Source: an uncultured Muribaculaceae bacterium | GTDB lineage: Bacteria > Bacteroidota > Bacteroidia > Bacteroidales > Muribaculaceae | Assembly (NCBI GenBank): GCA_905233915.1 | Contig: CAJOFM010000004.1 | Span: 62,001-126,000 of the forward strand | DNA length: 64,000 nucleotides | Reading direction: 5' to 3' | In this document: positions 38,101 to 46,748 of the stretch, piece after piece | How the letters are laid out: the number at the start of each line of letters is the position of its first letter | How positions within the stretch are numbered: position 1 is the stretch's first letter | Notes under the pieces: generated by a model | The model's database searches: none | The model's input: only the letters and a program-made list of their open reading frames with translations | Told to the model about the DNA's origin: nothing | Translations under genes and position numbers: made by a program

Positions 38101-38580
38101 GCTTACAGTAACCACCGACTTCCTGGTAGGCTTGGTATCGGCCTCGCTATTCTCGGAGAGGAAGTAATAACCCACCTGTGAATAAGGGTTGAACACACGG
38201 GTGAAGTGTGGAGTGGTGCTGTAATCAGCAATGGACATGGAGACGGGGCCATTACCATAGAAACAGATCTTGTCGTTGGTGCGCAAGATGGGCACGGGCT
38301 TCAGGTCATCGATTGCCGACCCGTTCATCAACTCGTTGATGCGGTTACCACCATGACCATAGACTTTGACCTGTTCAGGGTTGCTGAAACCCATGGCAAG
38401 AATCTCGTCGTAAGTGATCTCATAAATACCACTCTCAGGGATACTGATTTTCACCCACTTGCCAGTGGCAAGCCTGGAGTTGGTCGCATACATGGAAGTG
38501 CTGAAGGCACTCGCGTAGCTGGCGCAGAAAAGAGCCATGATTGCCACGCATGCAAATTGAAGTTTTGTCAGTTTGCTCAT
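35125..38580 (-). CDS. porU: PorU-like type IX secretion sortase (C25 family), copy 1
   Basis: PorU is the surface C25 cysteine peptidase that removes the C-terminal signal of T9SS cargo and attaches the cargo to the cell surface. The 1151-residue protein has a signal peptide (MSKLTKLQFACVAIMALFCA...) and the PorU N-terminal domain (SRLATGKWVKISIPESGIYE). A gingipain-like domain covers about 400-780, and a C-terminal FlgD-like Ig domain includes VTWDMKDMNGNKVPAGLYRY. The likely catalytic pair is His654 in YVGHAG and Cys687 in MSTACC, 33 residues apart as expected for this family. It follows rex and an FAH-family gene on the same strand, with 44 bases to the latter, so cotranscription is likely. 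Confidence 0.87.
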   Translation of the reverse strand: MSKLTKLQFACVAIMALFCASYASAFSTSMYATNSRLATGKWVKISIPESGIYEITYDEILAMGFSNPEQVKVYGHGGNRINELMNGSAIDDLKPVPILRTNDKICFYGNGPVSMSIADYSTTPHFTRVFNPYSQVGYYFLSENSEADTKPTRKSVVTVSNYIDKPSSLNYFMHENEQVTISSSGKEMLGEDFSTEKLFIDYELPGIADSTVVVQTCIAAAADEVTYVTGVLHSGGAVDTTSYTLSSSRIYKPSLNVYYNYASPYGRVKLTHPSATGQFEPYLKFTTSAGTATISRLDYVIITYNRYNIIQEGEHNQFLMAYTMTRGNERFMLPNASPNTVVWSINNTNAPQLVTTQSYNDETGEGLAFFSVGAVTSQYVAFDPTKSLKKISSFEPVANQNLHAMPVPELLIITDKMFHEQAQRVADLHTAVDGISVAVVDQHEIFNEFSSGTRDGMAYRLLCKMLYDRDNTKFKNLLLFGTGSFDNRELQGQHPGNLLTYQSDNSNYEASSVTTDDFFGFLEDNSGSDVSSARLSIGVGRITCGDLEEAKSDVDKLVEYYANPDYGVWRNNTMVISDDQDAGMYMFQGQGYTNMIDNELGTGMHPNTVYATQYARSNTEPNQTDYKRKTAIEGKQRMSNLFKDGQYFATYVGHAGPIAFTKGAHMWVTGDVVRTSYPHLPIMSTACCDVAHYDGDSRGIAELMFHKRDGGAIALFTSSRMVYATDNDMWNRFLLKGFFSYEAKGYMPTLGEAYKASKVGFAAANTNKLSLFLLGDPAIKVNYPLSLFNITEVNGTDVTAESAMAQVSPLCKFDIKAQVVDADGNLDTSFNGDATVTLYDRQSYYTTLSFTIGGNSTTRDIYTPREKLAEVTGRVVNGQFTGTMIVPKAPQAKNEDVLLRVYAHKDNTDRMVNGLTHKITMLPYDESAAITDNQAPVVEAMYINDENGFAAGNVVGSSSMLYITASDNEGINVQPNAVDNTMTLVLDEGKSSYGDVTCYATTGEDGKVINIEFPLNNLSDGLHTITYTVYDMVGNCTTRTITFMVGQVGQAELVADALPAYLDREVNFDLETNLSQTPEVIVRVTDATGKLMWKTTTNSFPVTWDMKDMNGNKVPAGLYRYFGTYNDGTNHGGTSINKLIVLDPLKVAQAN

Positions 38581-38624
38581 ATCTATTATGATGATTTAGT
38601 ATATTTCGAGCTATGTTTATATTG

Positions 38625-39203
38625 TTATAATCTTACTTTCACGTTAAGCACTTCTTGCCCGCCGATGGTTGCGGTGAGCCTGTCGCCAGGAGCAAGCTGG
38701 TGACCAGGGCCAGCGTCACCGGTAAACAAGAAGTCGCCCATCTTGATGCTGCTGCGCATACTGACAGCCGCGAGCAGCTCATCGAGCGGATGGCACATAT
38801 CGGCCAGGCAACACTCGGCCGAAACCTCTCCATTGACCTTCAACGTCACCGGGGTAGTCAGCGCATTATCCACGCTTGATGTCGTTACCCAGTCGCCCAC
38901 GATGGCGGCGCCGTCAAAAGCCCTGTCAAGGGCACCGAGGCGTGAGTCACAGTCCTCAATCGCCTGTACCGAGAAGCCAGCAGTGAAGGCATCCCAATAA
39001 CGGTGAGCAAACTTGGGGGCGATGCCCTTGCCAAGTCGTCCCGTGCGCACGACTATCGAGGGTCGTGCCACAAAGTGATGCGCAAAGTCGGGCACAAAGA
39101 ACGGCCTGCCCGAGAACAGTATCGACGAGTCGGTCATGAGATAGCTCTGAAGGATGTCTTTCCCCTCAGCGCCGTAATTTCCTGTGAAACCGATGACCTT
39201 CAT
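38625..39203 (-). CDS. Fumarylacetoacetate hydrolase (FAH) family protein
   Basis: This short FAH-fold protein of 192 residues shows FFVPDFAHHFVARPSIVVRT, FAHRYWDAFTAGFSVQAIED, LKVNGEVSAECCLADMCHPL and MGDFLFTGDAGPGHQLAPGD. The family includes hydratases, isomerases and hydrolases acting on metal-bound keto-enol substrates. It is shorter than the roughly 210-280 residues of characterised members, and the substrate cannot be inferred. It lies between rex (32 bases) and porU copy 1 (44 bases) in one apparent operon. Confidence 0.82.
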   Translation of the reverse strand: MKVIGFTGNYGAEGKDILQSYLMTDSSILFSGRPFFVPDFAHHFVARPSIVVRTGRLGKGIAPKFAHRYWDAFTAGFSVQAIEDCDSRLGALDRAFDGAAIVGDWVTTSSVDNALTTPVTLKVNGEVSAECCLADMCHPLDELLAAVSMRSSIKMGDFLFTGDAGPGHQLAPGDRLTATIGGQEVLNVKVRL

Positions 39204-39235
39204 GCCGTTGTTTACTCTATACTGCTATAAATCAA

Positions 39236-39904
39236 TTACTGCCTGTTATTGCCTACACTGGTGTTGTGCATCCTGTTATAGATGATGGCCAAGTGGGCAT
39301 AGATTGACGTGTTGGCAATCACGACATCGTCGGGAGCCTTGATGCGATAGGGGGTGAAATTCCATATCGCCGTCATGCCACTGGCTATCACGAGGTCGGC
39401 CGTCTCCTGGGCACGTTCAACGGGAACCGTGAGAATCGCGATGGACACGCCATGCTCACGCTGCCAGGCTGCCAGGTCCTTGATGTCATGGACAAGGATA
39501 CCGCCCATGCGCTGGCCGATGACATCCTGTCGCACGTCAAAACCTGCCACAATGTTCAAGCCATAATGTTCCAGACCATGGTCCTGCATCAACGCGGTGC
39601 CCAGGCTACCCGTACCGATGACCACGGCATCGTGGTGCCTGTTGAAACCCAGGAAATCCTCGAGTTCGGTCACGAGGCTGTGCACCTCATAGCCGATGCG
39701 GGTCTTGCCACGAATATTAAGAAACGACAAATCCTTGGCAATCTGTGACGATTGCACGTTGAGCTCTTTGGATATCTGCGTAGAGGAGACATACTCGACA
39801 TGCAGGTTGTCGAGCATCCTCACATAGGACAGATACCACGGTAACCTCCTGATGGTGGGCTCTGGTAATATGGCTTTGTTCTCGTTATTCTTGGTCTTGG
39901 TCAT
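39236..39904 (-). CDS. rex: Redox-sensing transcriptional repressor Rex
   Basis: Rex represses fermentation and respiration genes and lets go when NADH rises. From the ATG at 39904 (MTKTKNNENK) it has 222 residues; an in-frame ATG five codons upstream is possible. The N-terminal winged helix (about 10-85, RRLPWYLSYVRML and SSTQISKELNVQSSQIAKDL) is followed by a Rossmann NAD(H) domain with GTGSLG at residues 97-102, and a C-terminal swap helix (IYAHLAIIYNRM). No convincing Rex operator (TTGTGA-type palindrome) was seen at its own promoter. Confidence 0.95.
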   Translation of the reverse strand: MTKTKNNENKAILPEPTIRRLPWYLSYVRMLDNLHVEYVSSTQISKELNVQSSQIAKDLSFLNIRGKTRIGYEVHSLVTELEDFLGFNRHHDAVVIGTGSLGTALMQDHGLEHYGLNIVAGFDVRQDVIGQRMGGILVHDIKDLAAWQREHGVSIAILTVPVERAQETADLVIASGMTAIWNFTPYRIKAPDDVVIANTSIYAHLAIIYNRMHNTSVGNNRQ

Positions 39905-39927
39905 TGTGTCTGGATACAATTAACCTA

Positions 39928-39935
39928 CAAAATTA
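39928..39935 (-). promoter_or_regulatory. -7 box of the rex promoter
   Basis: The minus strand reads TAATTTTG followed by T. A TTG lies about 22 bp upstream, slightly long. The leader is about 20 bases. Confidence 0.55.
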
Positions 39936-40042
39936 CCTCATTTTTTCTAACACACGACAATTTACCTTGTATTTTATTGAAAATCGGTCATTTTTAACAA
40001 AATTTGTGCAAGCATTATGGCATGGAAACTTGTCTTCATGTG

Positions 40043-40076
40043 ACAGGCCCAGCCTGCGATTGCAGACCGGGCCTGT
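40043..40076 (-). terminator. Hairpin after porU-like copy 2
   Basis: ACAGGCCC (40043-40050) pairs with GGGCCTGT (40069-40076), with an inner CTGC/GCAG pairing. It lies 28 bases past the porU copy 2 stop. No T tract follows on the minus strand. Confidence 0.6.
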
Positions 40077-40103
40077 ATAAATCACTGATTGGCCGGCAAA
40101 GGG

Positions 40104-43100
40104 TTATTCCCCGGTCACGGCAAGTTTCTTGGACTTGGTGGCCTCCTTGACACCATCGGTGGTGACGGTGGCGCGATAGACGTAAATGCCACGGGGCACA
40201 CGGCGTCCACCCGTATCGGTCAAGTCCCAAGTGACAGGCGTCGAGGTGTACATGTCGCTGCGGCCCGACTGGGTCGTGCTCCACACCCTGCGGCCCATCA
40301 GGTCATAGACCTCGATCGTCACACTGACGACAGCGTCGGGGCGGTTGTGCTTGACATAGAATGAGGTCTCGACACTGGCAGGATTGGCCGCACAATAAAC
40401 CTCGGAAATCTCGGGGGCAAGGCCATTGACCACGTTGAAGGTGATGGTCTTCTCGCTCACATTGTTGTAAACGTCCCACACGCGCAGTCGCAGCGAATGG
40501 GGTCCCTTGGCCAGGTCACTCAACTGGTAAGAGATGCTGCCCTTGGTGCCCTGCTCGGCAAACATGGGCGTGTAGAAGCTCACCAGGTCATTGTAGCTGT
40601 TGGTGCCGTCGAGGGTCAGCGTCATGCTGTGGCCGATGCCCGCCGACGAGAAGTTCACGCCACTTTCATCGCTCACGGTGGCTAGGAACAGCGGCGACTC
40701 GTTGATGTCAGCGCCATCGACGAAGTGTTCGTCATTGAGGCCCATCGTGATGATCTTGGGGCCGATGGTATCGGTCACTAAATCTTCCAGATATCCATGG
40801 ATGCGGAAAGTGGTGTCAGCGCCCTTGGCCTCAATATTATTCTTCCTGTCATAGGCATAGAGATTGATCATCGACGGCGTGAAATCCTCATACTCGTTAT
40901 TCATCTCACTCTCGGTGGGAATGATAACGCGCACGGTGAATCGGCCTCCAATCACCGTATCCACATTGATGGCCAAGCGGTTGGGGCGGTCTAAATAATT
41001 CACTTTTGAGCCAGCTTCACCATATCCATGGGTCCAGACTTCCTGTTCCGGGCCGAATAAGGTTGAAACAATCGCGCCATTGAAATCGGCGGCCAGTTCA
41101 CCATCGGTTCCGATAATGCTACCTGCAAACTCGACCTGCTCACGGGCTTTGAAGGTAGGCTTATTTTGGGCATCAACGGGTTGACCATTGATCGTTTCGA
41201 CGCGTGCGGTATAGGAGGGATAGGCAAGCCTCAAAGCAGGGTCGCCGAAGCAGAAGAAACGACGGTAGTTATCGGTGTATTTGTTGGTATAGACATTCTT
41301 GGCCAGACGCAGGATGTCGCCGATGCGGCGCTGCTTGCCATCGTCATCACGCGAGAAGACAAATCTTCCCATCGTTTTGGTGAGGTAACCGTTCTCGATG
41401 ATTAAGGCCAAACGGGCCGGGCAAATCACCGCGATGGCACCACCGTTGGCATTCAGGAAAATGCGTTCGCCGCTGGAGAGCGTGGAATTGTCAAAACGGG
41501 TATATTCACAGGTGGCAGCATACAACACGGGCAAATGACGATAATAGAGCTGCGTCTCAACATCGGAACGCATCATCAGTCCCTCACCTGTCCAGTTCTG
41601 GGTGCTGGCATGGCCCACATAGTTCCACCACAAGACACCCTCCTTGAGGGTGTTGAACATCTTGCTGCGCGCCTCGGGATAGGAACGGGAGCCGCCAGCG
41701 CTCACGGCGTTGAAGGCATCGGTGAAGACATAATTATAAACCAAATCGCTGCCGCCATTATTACGGGCATTCTCGATGAAGTTCTTGGATTGGAGCATGT
41801 GCTCACCTTTATTCTCATCGTCGGCCACCATGAGCACCTGGTTTTTCCAAGAGCCGTAGTTGGGCTTGGTGACATAATTCACCAGTTTGTTGACCACCGC
41901 CCGAGCATCGGAAACGTTCTTGGCCAACATACGTCCCACAGCAATGTCCATCTTGCCGCTATAGTCTGCACTTGAGCCGTCGGCAAGGACGCCGAAATAG
42001 TCATCGGTAGTGATGGAGGAATTATCATCCTCGCTGAACGCACTCTGCCACGTGAGCAGGTGCGGGTAGCTGAAAGCATCGGCATTGGTGCCTATCAGGC
42101 GGTTGTCATAGCTGCCAGAGCCAAAGAGCAAGAGGTAACCAAGCTTGTGGCCGTCCTCGCTGGTACCGCGGTCATAGAACAACTTGCACAAGCGGCGATA
42201 GGCCATAGCGTCCTGGGTGCCGCTGGAAAACTCGTTGAACACCTTAGTGTGGTCGAGCACCAGCACACGGAAACCATCATACTTCTCGTGCAGGTCGGCA
42301 ACACGCTGGGCCTGCTCCATATAGGCGCTGGGTGCCAGGATAATCATGTCGGGGGTGGGCTCGCCGTGGATGTCCTGATTGGCCACCTCGCCCAGCAGTT
42401 CGGGATGGGAATATTTTCCCGACTCGTCAAAGGCAACAAACTCGCGGCGGCCATTGACGGCTGAACTGAAGACGAGCGCGCCATCCTCGCTCTGGGCATT
42501 GAGTTGCATCGGCTTGAAAGGGAGAGTGACATCCCAAACGCGTGTGGCCGAGCCTACACCTGTCAAGGTGTATTTCTTGGAGTTGCTGGCTTTATCCAAG
42601 CCAAAAGTGAGGCTGCCATCCTTGAGTGCTAAATGACGCTCATAGTTGACGGTGATGTAGTCGAGGCGAGCCAGCTGGGGTGTGCCAGGCGCGGAGTAAC
42701 TGAGAGAATAATCCAGTTTGGTCGTTCCGTCGAGCGTGAAAGACTTCACTGAGTTACATGTCTGGTAGTGGGTATGCAGCTTCTCTTCAATGATGTTGTC
42801 ATTGTCGGTGACAGGTAATTGAGTGCCATTCACACTATGAGTCACCGTGCTCCAGAAGTTGGTTGTCAACGCACCAAACACCGTCTCGGTGGTAATCGTG
42901 CTGCCTTGAACCAAACCATCAAGCTCGAAACTGAAAGTCTGGCTCTTGCGGCTCTTGAAGTCCTCGCCCAAATAGGCGCGTCCCGTTTCGCCAGGGTTGA
43001 TGATGTCCTGCTCGTGGAAGAGGCGCTCGATGTAGGTCGTTACAGCGGTTCCCTCGGGCTCGTTATCGGCGCGGTCTATCTCGATGTCGCTGAAACGGCT

Positions 43101-43538
43101 GTCGTTGGTGACAAAATAACTGCCCGAATTGGCATAGGGATGTTGCACCTGCAACTGGAAGAAAACGTCATCGTCGTTCACCCAAGTGAGGGGACCCTGG
43201 GCATAGAACAGGATGCGCTCGCCAGTGCGCACGATGGGCATCTGGGGAAGGTCGTCGGCATAATTGTCGCCATTCATCGTCTCGCTGAGCGGGGCGCCGC
43301 CGTAACCGAACACGTGAATCTGTGACAGGTCTGATCCCAGTCCCCAACTGCGGATGTCCTCGGCGGTAATCTGGTAGATACCACTTTCCTTAACCGCTAT
43401 TTTCACCCACTTGCCACTTGCCAGTTTACTGTTCTGAGCATAGTAAGTGCTGTCTAGTGCATAGGCAGGAATAACGCAACAGGCCATTACGAGAATGGAC
43501 ACAGCCGCGCGGACGAAATATTTCATCATCTTTGTCAT
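40104..43538 (-). CDS. PorU-like type IX secretion sortase (C25 family), copy 2
   Basis: This second PorU-like protein of 1144 residues is a clear paralogue of copy 1. It has a signal peptide ending near VIPAYA, the matching N-domain SKLASGKWVKIAVKESGIYQ, and the conserved stretch EQAQRVADLHEKYDGFRVLV. The C25 catalytic candidates His643 (NYVGHAS) and Cys677 (AATCEYTRFD) are 34 residues apart. A C-terminal FlgD-like domain includes PVTWDLTDTGGRRVPRGIYV. Both catalytic residues are retained, so it is probably active. It lies 63 bases after the phosphopantetheinyl transferase gene. The two copies may act on different cargo; this is inference. Confidence 0.84.
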   Translation of the reverse strand: MTKMMKYFVRAAVSILVMACCVIPAYALDSTYYAQNSKLASGKWVKIAVKESGIYQITAEDIRSWGLGSDLSQIHVFGYGGAPLSETMNGDNYADDLPQMPIVRTGERILFYAQGPLTWVNDDDVFFQLQVQHPYANSGSYFVTNDSRFSDIEIDRADNEPEGTAVTTYIERLFHEQDIINPGETGRAYLGEDFKSRKSQTFSFELDGLVQGSTITTETVFGALTTNFWSTVTHSVNGTQLPVTDNDNIIEEKLHTHYQTCNSVKSFTLDGTTKLDYSLSYSAPGTPQLARLDYITVNYERHLALKDGSLTFGLDKASNSKKYTLTGVGSATRVWDVTLPFKPMQLNAQSEDGALVFSSAVNGRREFVAFDESGKYSHPELLGEVANQDIHGEPTPDMIILAPSAYMEQAQRVADLHEKYDGFRVLVLDHTKVFNEFSSGTQDAMAYRRLCKLFYDRGTSEDGHKLGYLLLFGSGSYDNRLIGTNADAFSYPHLLTWQSAFSEDDNSSITTDDYFGVLADGSSADYSGKMDIAVGRMLAKNVSDARAVVNKLVNYVTKPNYGSWKNQVLMVADDENKGEHMLQSKNFIENARNNGGSDLVYNYVFTDAFNAVSAGGSRSYPEARSKMFNTLKEGVLWWNYVGHASTQNWTGEGLMMRSDVETQLYYRHLPVLYAATCEYTRFDNSTLSSGERIFLNANGGAIAVICPARLALIIENGYLTKTMGRFVFSRDDDGKQRRIGDILRLAKNVYTNKYTDNYRRFFCFGDPALRLAYPSYTARVETINGQPVDAQNKPTFKAREQVEFAGSIIGTDGELAADFNGAIVSTLFGPEQEVWTHGYGEAGSKVNYLDRPNRLAINVDTVIGGRFTVRVIIPTESEMNNEYEDFTPSMINLYAYDRKNNIEAKGADTTFRIHGYLEDLVTDTIGPKIITMGLNDEHFVDGADINESPLFLATVSDESGVNFSSAGIGHSMTLTLDGTNSYNDLVSFYTPMFAEQGTKGSISYQLSDLAKGPHSLRLRVWDVYNNVSEKTITFNVVNGLAPEISEVYCAANPASVETSFYVKHNRPDAVVSVTIEVYDLMGRRVWSTTQSGRSDMYTSTPVTWDLTDTGGRRVPRGIYVYRATVTTDGVKEATKSKKLAVTGE

Positions 43539-43601
43539 CTTGGTAATATTTTTATATACCCTAATAACGAGAAACGCCGCACTTTATTGCCCCAGCCTAA
43601 A

Positions 43602-44225
43602 TCATTCAGCTGACGGCTCGACAGCGAGGGTAATGCAGTGGCCCTCAATGGGGCGGCATATCAAACTATACCGCTTGCCCCTGCACTGTGCAAAAATAAT
43701 GGTTTCTACGCCATCAACAGCAAACGGTTCCAGGCAGATGCCGTTGGTCCAATCGATGGCGCTGTCGCGAGTGGCCTTGATGATGGCTTCCTTGGCTGTC
43801 CAAGCGATGACGTGCGACACCAAGTCATCGGGTGCGATAAAATGCTGTTCGCTGGCATTGAGGTACTTATCGCGCACCCGCAGCACCTGCCGACGGTCCA
43901 TCTGTTCAGCATCCAGGCCGATGACGCGATGGTCATCAATGGCCAATGCCACCAGGCCCATCGTGTGGGAGATACTGATATTCACATCCTTGCCATCGAT
44001 AAAGGGAGCACCCTGTCCACTGTGGGATAGAGTCACGGGACAACCCAGCGCACGGTGCAGCAACAACAGTTCGGCAGCCTTCTCGCGCTGTCGTTTTGGG
44101 GGTAAAGCCTCTAAATCCTCGACGGGAATACCCGGCTCACGGCACAACGCCAATAACTGCGGGGCTTCTTCTTCAAGCCGCCACAACAGCACCCTCGTGC
44201 CACCAGGATATGTCAATTCATACAT
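43602..44225 (-). CDS. 4'-phosphopantetheinyl transferase superfamily protein
   Basis: The enzyme transfers 4'-phosphopantetheine from CoA to a serine of a carrier protein. The 207-residue, Sfp/AcpT-like protein has the magnesium-binding GLDAEQ (usual form GxDxE) and WTAKEAIIK (usual W-x-x-KEA-x-x-K), preceded by VNISISHTMGLVALAI. No carrier-protein or polyketide/peptide synthase gene is nearby, so it may serve fatty-acid synthesis or a remote cluster. It lies between the ABC-2 permease (34 bases) and porU copy 2. Confidence 0.9.
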   Translation of the reverse strand: MYELTYPGGTRVLLWRLEEEAPQLLALCREPGIPVEDLEALPPKRQREKAAELLLLHRALGCPVTLSHSGQGAPFIDGKDVNISISHTMGLVALAIDDHRVIGLDAEQMDRRQVLRVRDKYLNASEQHFIAPDDLVSHVIAWTAKEAIIKATRDSAIDWTNGICLEPFAVDGVETIIFAQCRGKRYSLICRPIEGHCITLAVEPSAE

Positions 44226-44259
44226 AGGCTTTAGGTGTTAGGCTTTAGGCTTTAGGGGG
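44226..44259 (-). repeat. GGCTTTA heptamer-like repeat
   Basis: On the plus strand the gap is GGCTTTAGGTGTTA followed by two GGCTTTA units and GGGGGTT. It fills the 34-base gap between two minus-strand genes. The related complement word CTAAAGC occurs at 46694-46748. Confidence 0.7.
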
Positions 44260-45516
44260 TTACCCGACGCCGTTCTTGGCCAGGTCGATACGGGTGAGGA
44301 CGTTGGGGTTGTCCTCGCTGGCGGCAATCCATGAGCGGTAGCGACGACGGTTGATGTAGCGTTCAACCAGATAGGCGAGAATGAACATCACGGGAATCTG
44401 CAGCCAGAGCATCAAATACTCGTGGGACACCTGAGACAATAATGCTCCATTGGACTGCATCCTCACATAGGCGTTAGACATCCACACACCGGGCACACAG
44501 TCGCCCACCACACGCCACAACCTGGACATGAGGTAGCGCGGCCACGAAACACCCGTCAGGAAGACAAATACCACCGACGAGAACACAAAGAGCAGGAAGA
44601 CGCTCTCACGCTCGTTGACAAAGGCCTGCAGCGTCTGTCCCATGAGCGAGACGACAATGATGAAAGGCACTGCCAGGCAAATGACGTGCAGAATGTTGCC
44701 AAACATTGGGAAACCGAACATCAGCGGCACATAGTGCAACACATAGATGACGGGGATAACATAAACAATCTGGTGGCACATCATCTTGCCAATGATGGTG
44801 GCGGCAGGGCCGGCTTCATAGGCCAGCGGGTCACGCCCACCATTGCGGCGACGACGCTCTATGCTGCCTCCGTGCAGCATCGCGATACCTAGAATCATAC
44901 TCTGCTGCAGCACCAGTGGCAAGATGAACAACAGCACCGCACTGGCAATACCCATCGCGGGGTTGCCAACGGGCACCTGGCGGCTCTCGATGACGGAACC
45001 GCTCATGTTCAAGACTGGCTCTACCTTGGCAGCAAGCCGTTCGCCACCCATTGCCTGGGTGACATTGGTCAAGGCGGTGAACATCGCCTTGTAGCGCATC
45101 ATCACGCTCATGTCGCAGTAGAGCAGGACGTGTCCCTGCTCGCCGCGGGTGACGCTCTGGCCAAAGTCACGCGGTACCCGCAGGATGCCATAGCAGTCCT
45201 TGCGGTGCATCGCCTCCTGGGCCTCCTGCATGTTGGCTGCATAGCCGATGATAGCTACCTCCTGGGTGGCGTCCATGCGGCGCACCAGTTCGCGGCTCAT
45301 GGCCGTGCGGTTGTCATCCACGACAACCACGGGTTCATTGCGCACCACCTCGGGGTTATAAATGATGGAATATAAGACAGGATAAACCGCGTTGAGCAGC
45401 AGGAAAAAGATGACCACACCCTCGTCGCGGAAGACGAGCATCAACTCGCGTCCGCACACTTTAAGCACCTGGATGAACCACAGGAACAGTTTGCTATGTT
45501 TCACTTTATCGGTCAT
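44260..45516 (-). CDS. ABC-2 type efflux permease, second of pair (no ATPase nearby)
   Basis: The 418-residue protein has one N-terminal membrane helix (GVVIFFLLLNAVYPVLYSII), a large periplasmic loop (about 60-200) and five to six C-terminal helices, the ABC-2 (YhiH/YhhJ-like) layout. It follows the other permease by only 6 bases and belongs to the tolC-hlyD-permease-permease operon. The ABC ATPase expected to energise it is not encoded here. Its substrate is unknown; drugs, lipids or surface polymers are all possible. Confidence 0.85.
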   Translation of the reverse strand: MTDKVKHSKLFLWFIQVLKVCGRELMLVFRDEGVVIFFLLLNAVYPVLYSIIYNPEVVRNEPVVVVDDNRTAMSRELVRRMDATQEVAIIGYAANMQEAQEAMHRKDCYGILRVPRDFGQSVTRGEQGHVLLYCDMSVMMRYKAMFTALTNVTQAMGGERLAAKVEPVLNMSGSVIESRQVPVGNPAMGIASAVLLFILPLVLQQSMILGIAMLHGGSIERRRRNGGRDPLAYEAGPAATIIGKMMCHQIVYVIPVIYVLHYVPLMFGFPMFGNILHVICLAVPFIIVVSLMGQTLQAFVNERESVFLLFVFSSVVFVFLTGVSWPRYLMSRLWRVVGDCVPGVWMSNAYVRMQSNGALLSQVSHEYLMLWLQIPVMFILAYLVERYINRRRYRSWIAASEDNPNVLTRIDLAKNGVG

Positions 45517-45522
45517 AATTCG

Positions 45523-46689
45523 TCAAGGCACATACACAGGATTCAGGCACTCTTTCTTCAGGTGCCACGACAAGAACATGGGCAGGATGGTGAATCCGAT
45601 GAGGGCTGCATAATAGAATCTAGAATAATACAGGTCAATACCGTTCAAGGACTGGTCCACCATGATCAGGAAGTAATACTTGATGGGCATAACATAACCC
45701 AATGCTGTCACCCAAGAGTACATCGACTCCTGAGGCAGCGAGAAACCCGAGAACGAGAACGACACCATGCCCAACAGGGTACACAGCATCGTGCCGTAGC
45801 GGAAGTTGGGCACGAAGCAGTAGAACAGCACAGCCACACTCTGGTTGGCTATCACGAGCAGGAACATCGCAACGAGCATGTTCCAGGGATTGCAGTTCAG
45901 CGGGAAGCCATAGCAACGGTACATCATCCACTGGATGAACCAACCCACAGCAGTGAACAGGACGGTCTGGGGCACGAGTTTGCCCACCAGGGCAAGGAAC
46001 ATGCTGTCTCCCGCGGTCTTGAGCCACTGCCGGCTCAGCCCCGACTTCAACTCCAGTCCCAGCGAGAACGCCGTCACCAGCAGGATGAACAGCGAGAAGA
46101 AGCAGGGAATGAAAGTTGAGTTCAGATAGAAGTTGTAATTGGTGAACGGGTTCTTGAGGGCATGGACATGAGTCTGATAGGTCTGCAAGGCGGCAGCAAT
46201 CATCTCGTTAGGCACGCCCACGGTGCGCAATGCCGTCTGCACGACGGCACCGTTGGCAAGCAGCGACATGGTCTTGAAACCCTTGTACTGCATCGAGGCG
46301 GGAGCATAGTAGGCATAGTTGACATAGTAGCTCACCACTGGCTGGCGACCACCCAAAGCGCGCTCCTCTAAATCCTCGGGGATGAGGAAGAAGCCCAACA
46401 CCTCGCCACGCTGCACGGCATCACGAGCCTCGGCATAGTTGCTGTAGCGATAACAGATGTTGACCTGCTGCAGTCCGTTCAACGTGCGTGAAACCTGACG
46501 TGACATCGAACTGTTGTCCAGGTCCACGATGCCCACGGGCACACGCTCCACGGCACCGCCCTTAATCAGGTCCATGAGGAACCAGCTGCACAGAATGGGC
46601 ATGATGACCATGAGCAGGAAATACATGGGACGCCGCACGAGCTGCACGCACCCGCGCTTGAAGGAGTTGCCTATATATTTCCTAATCAT
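45523..46689 (-). CDS. ABC-2 type efflux permease, first of pair (no ATPase nearby)
   Basis: This 388-residue ABC-2 permease has an N-terminal helix (PMYFLLMVIMPILCSWFLMD), a periplasmic loop with NLDNSSMSRQV-type and YYVNYAYYAPASMQYKG segments, and C-terminal helices from about residue 190. Together with the adjacent 418-residue permease it would form a heterodimeric channel working with the HlyD adaptor and TolC encoded upstream. The 59-base gap to hlyD holds CTAA-rich word repeats. Confidence 0.85.
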   Translation of the reverse strand: MIRKYIGNSFKRGCVQLVRRPMYFLLMVIMPILCSWFLMDLIKGGAVERVPVGIVDLDNSSMSRQVSRTLNGLQQVNICYRYSNYAEARDAVQRGEVLGFFLIPEDLEERALGGRQPVVSYYVNYAYYAPASMQYKGFKTMSLLANGAVVQTALRTVGVPNEMIAAALQTYQTHVHALKNPFTNYNFYLNSTFIPCFFSLFILLVTAFSLGLELKSGLSRQWLKTAGDSMFLALVGKLVPQTVLFTAVGWFIQWMMYRCYGFPLNCNPWNMLVAMFLLVIANQSVAVLFYCFVPNFRYGTMLCTLLGMVSFSFSGFSLPQESMYSWVTALGYVMPIKYYFLIMVDQSLNGIDLYYSRFYYAALIGFTILPMFLSWHLKKECLNPVYVP

Positions 46690-46693
46690 AGTT

Positions 46694-46748
46694 TAAACCT
46701 ATTTCCTAACACCTAATGCCTTAAGCCTAAAGCCTAACACCTAAAGCC
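46694..46748 (-). repeat. CCTAA/CCTAAAG word repeat between hlyD and permease genes
   Basis: The 59-base gap is built from CCTAACACCTAA, CCTTAAGCCTAAAGCCTAA and CACCTAAAGCC words on the plus strand. Every unit carries TAA or TTA. It is the complement-type relative of the repeat at 44226-44259. Confidence 0.7.

Noticed and set aside
39905..40042. Rex operator near the rex promoter
   Set aside because: No TTGTGA-n6-TCACAA-like dyad was found; the only TTTGTG-containing sequence lacks a matching second arm.
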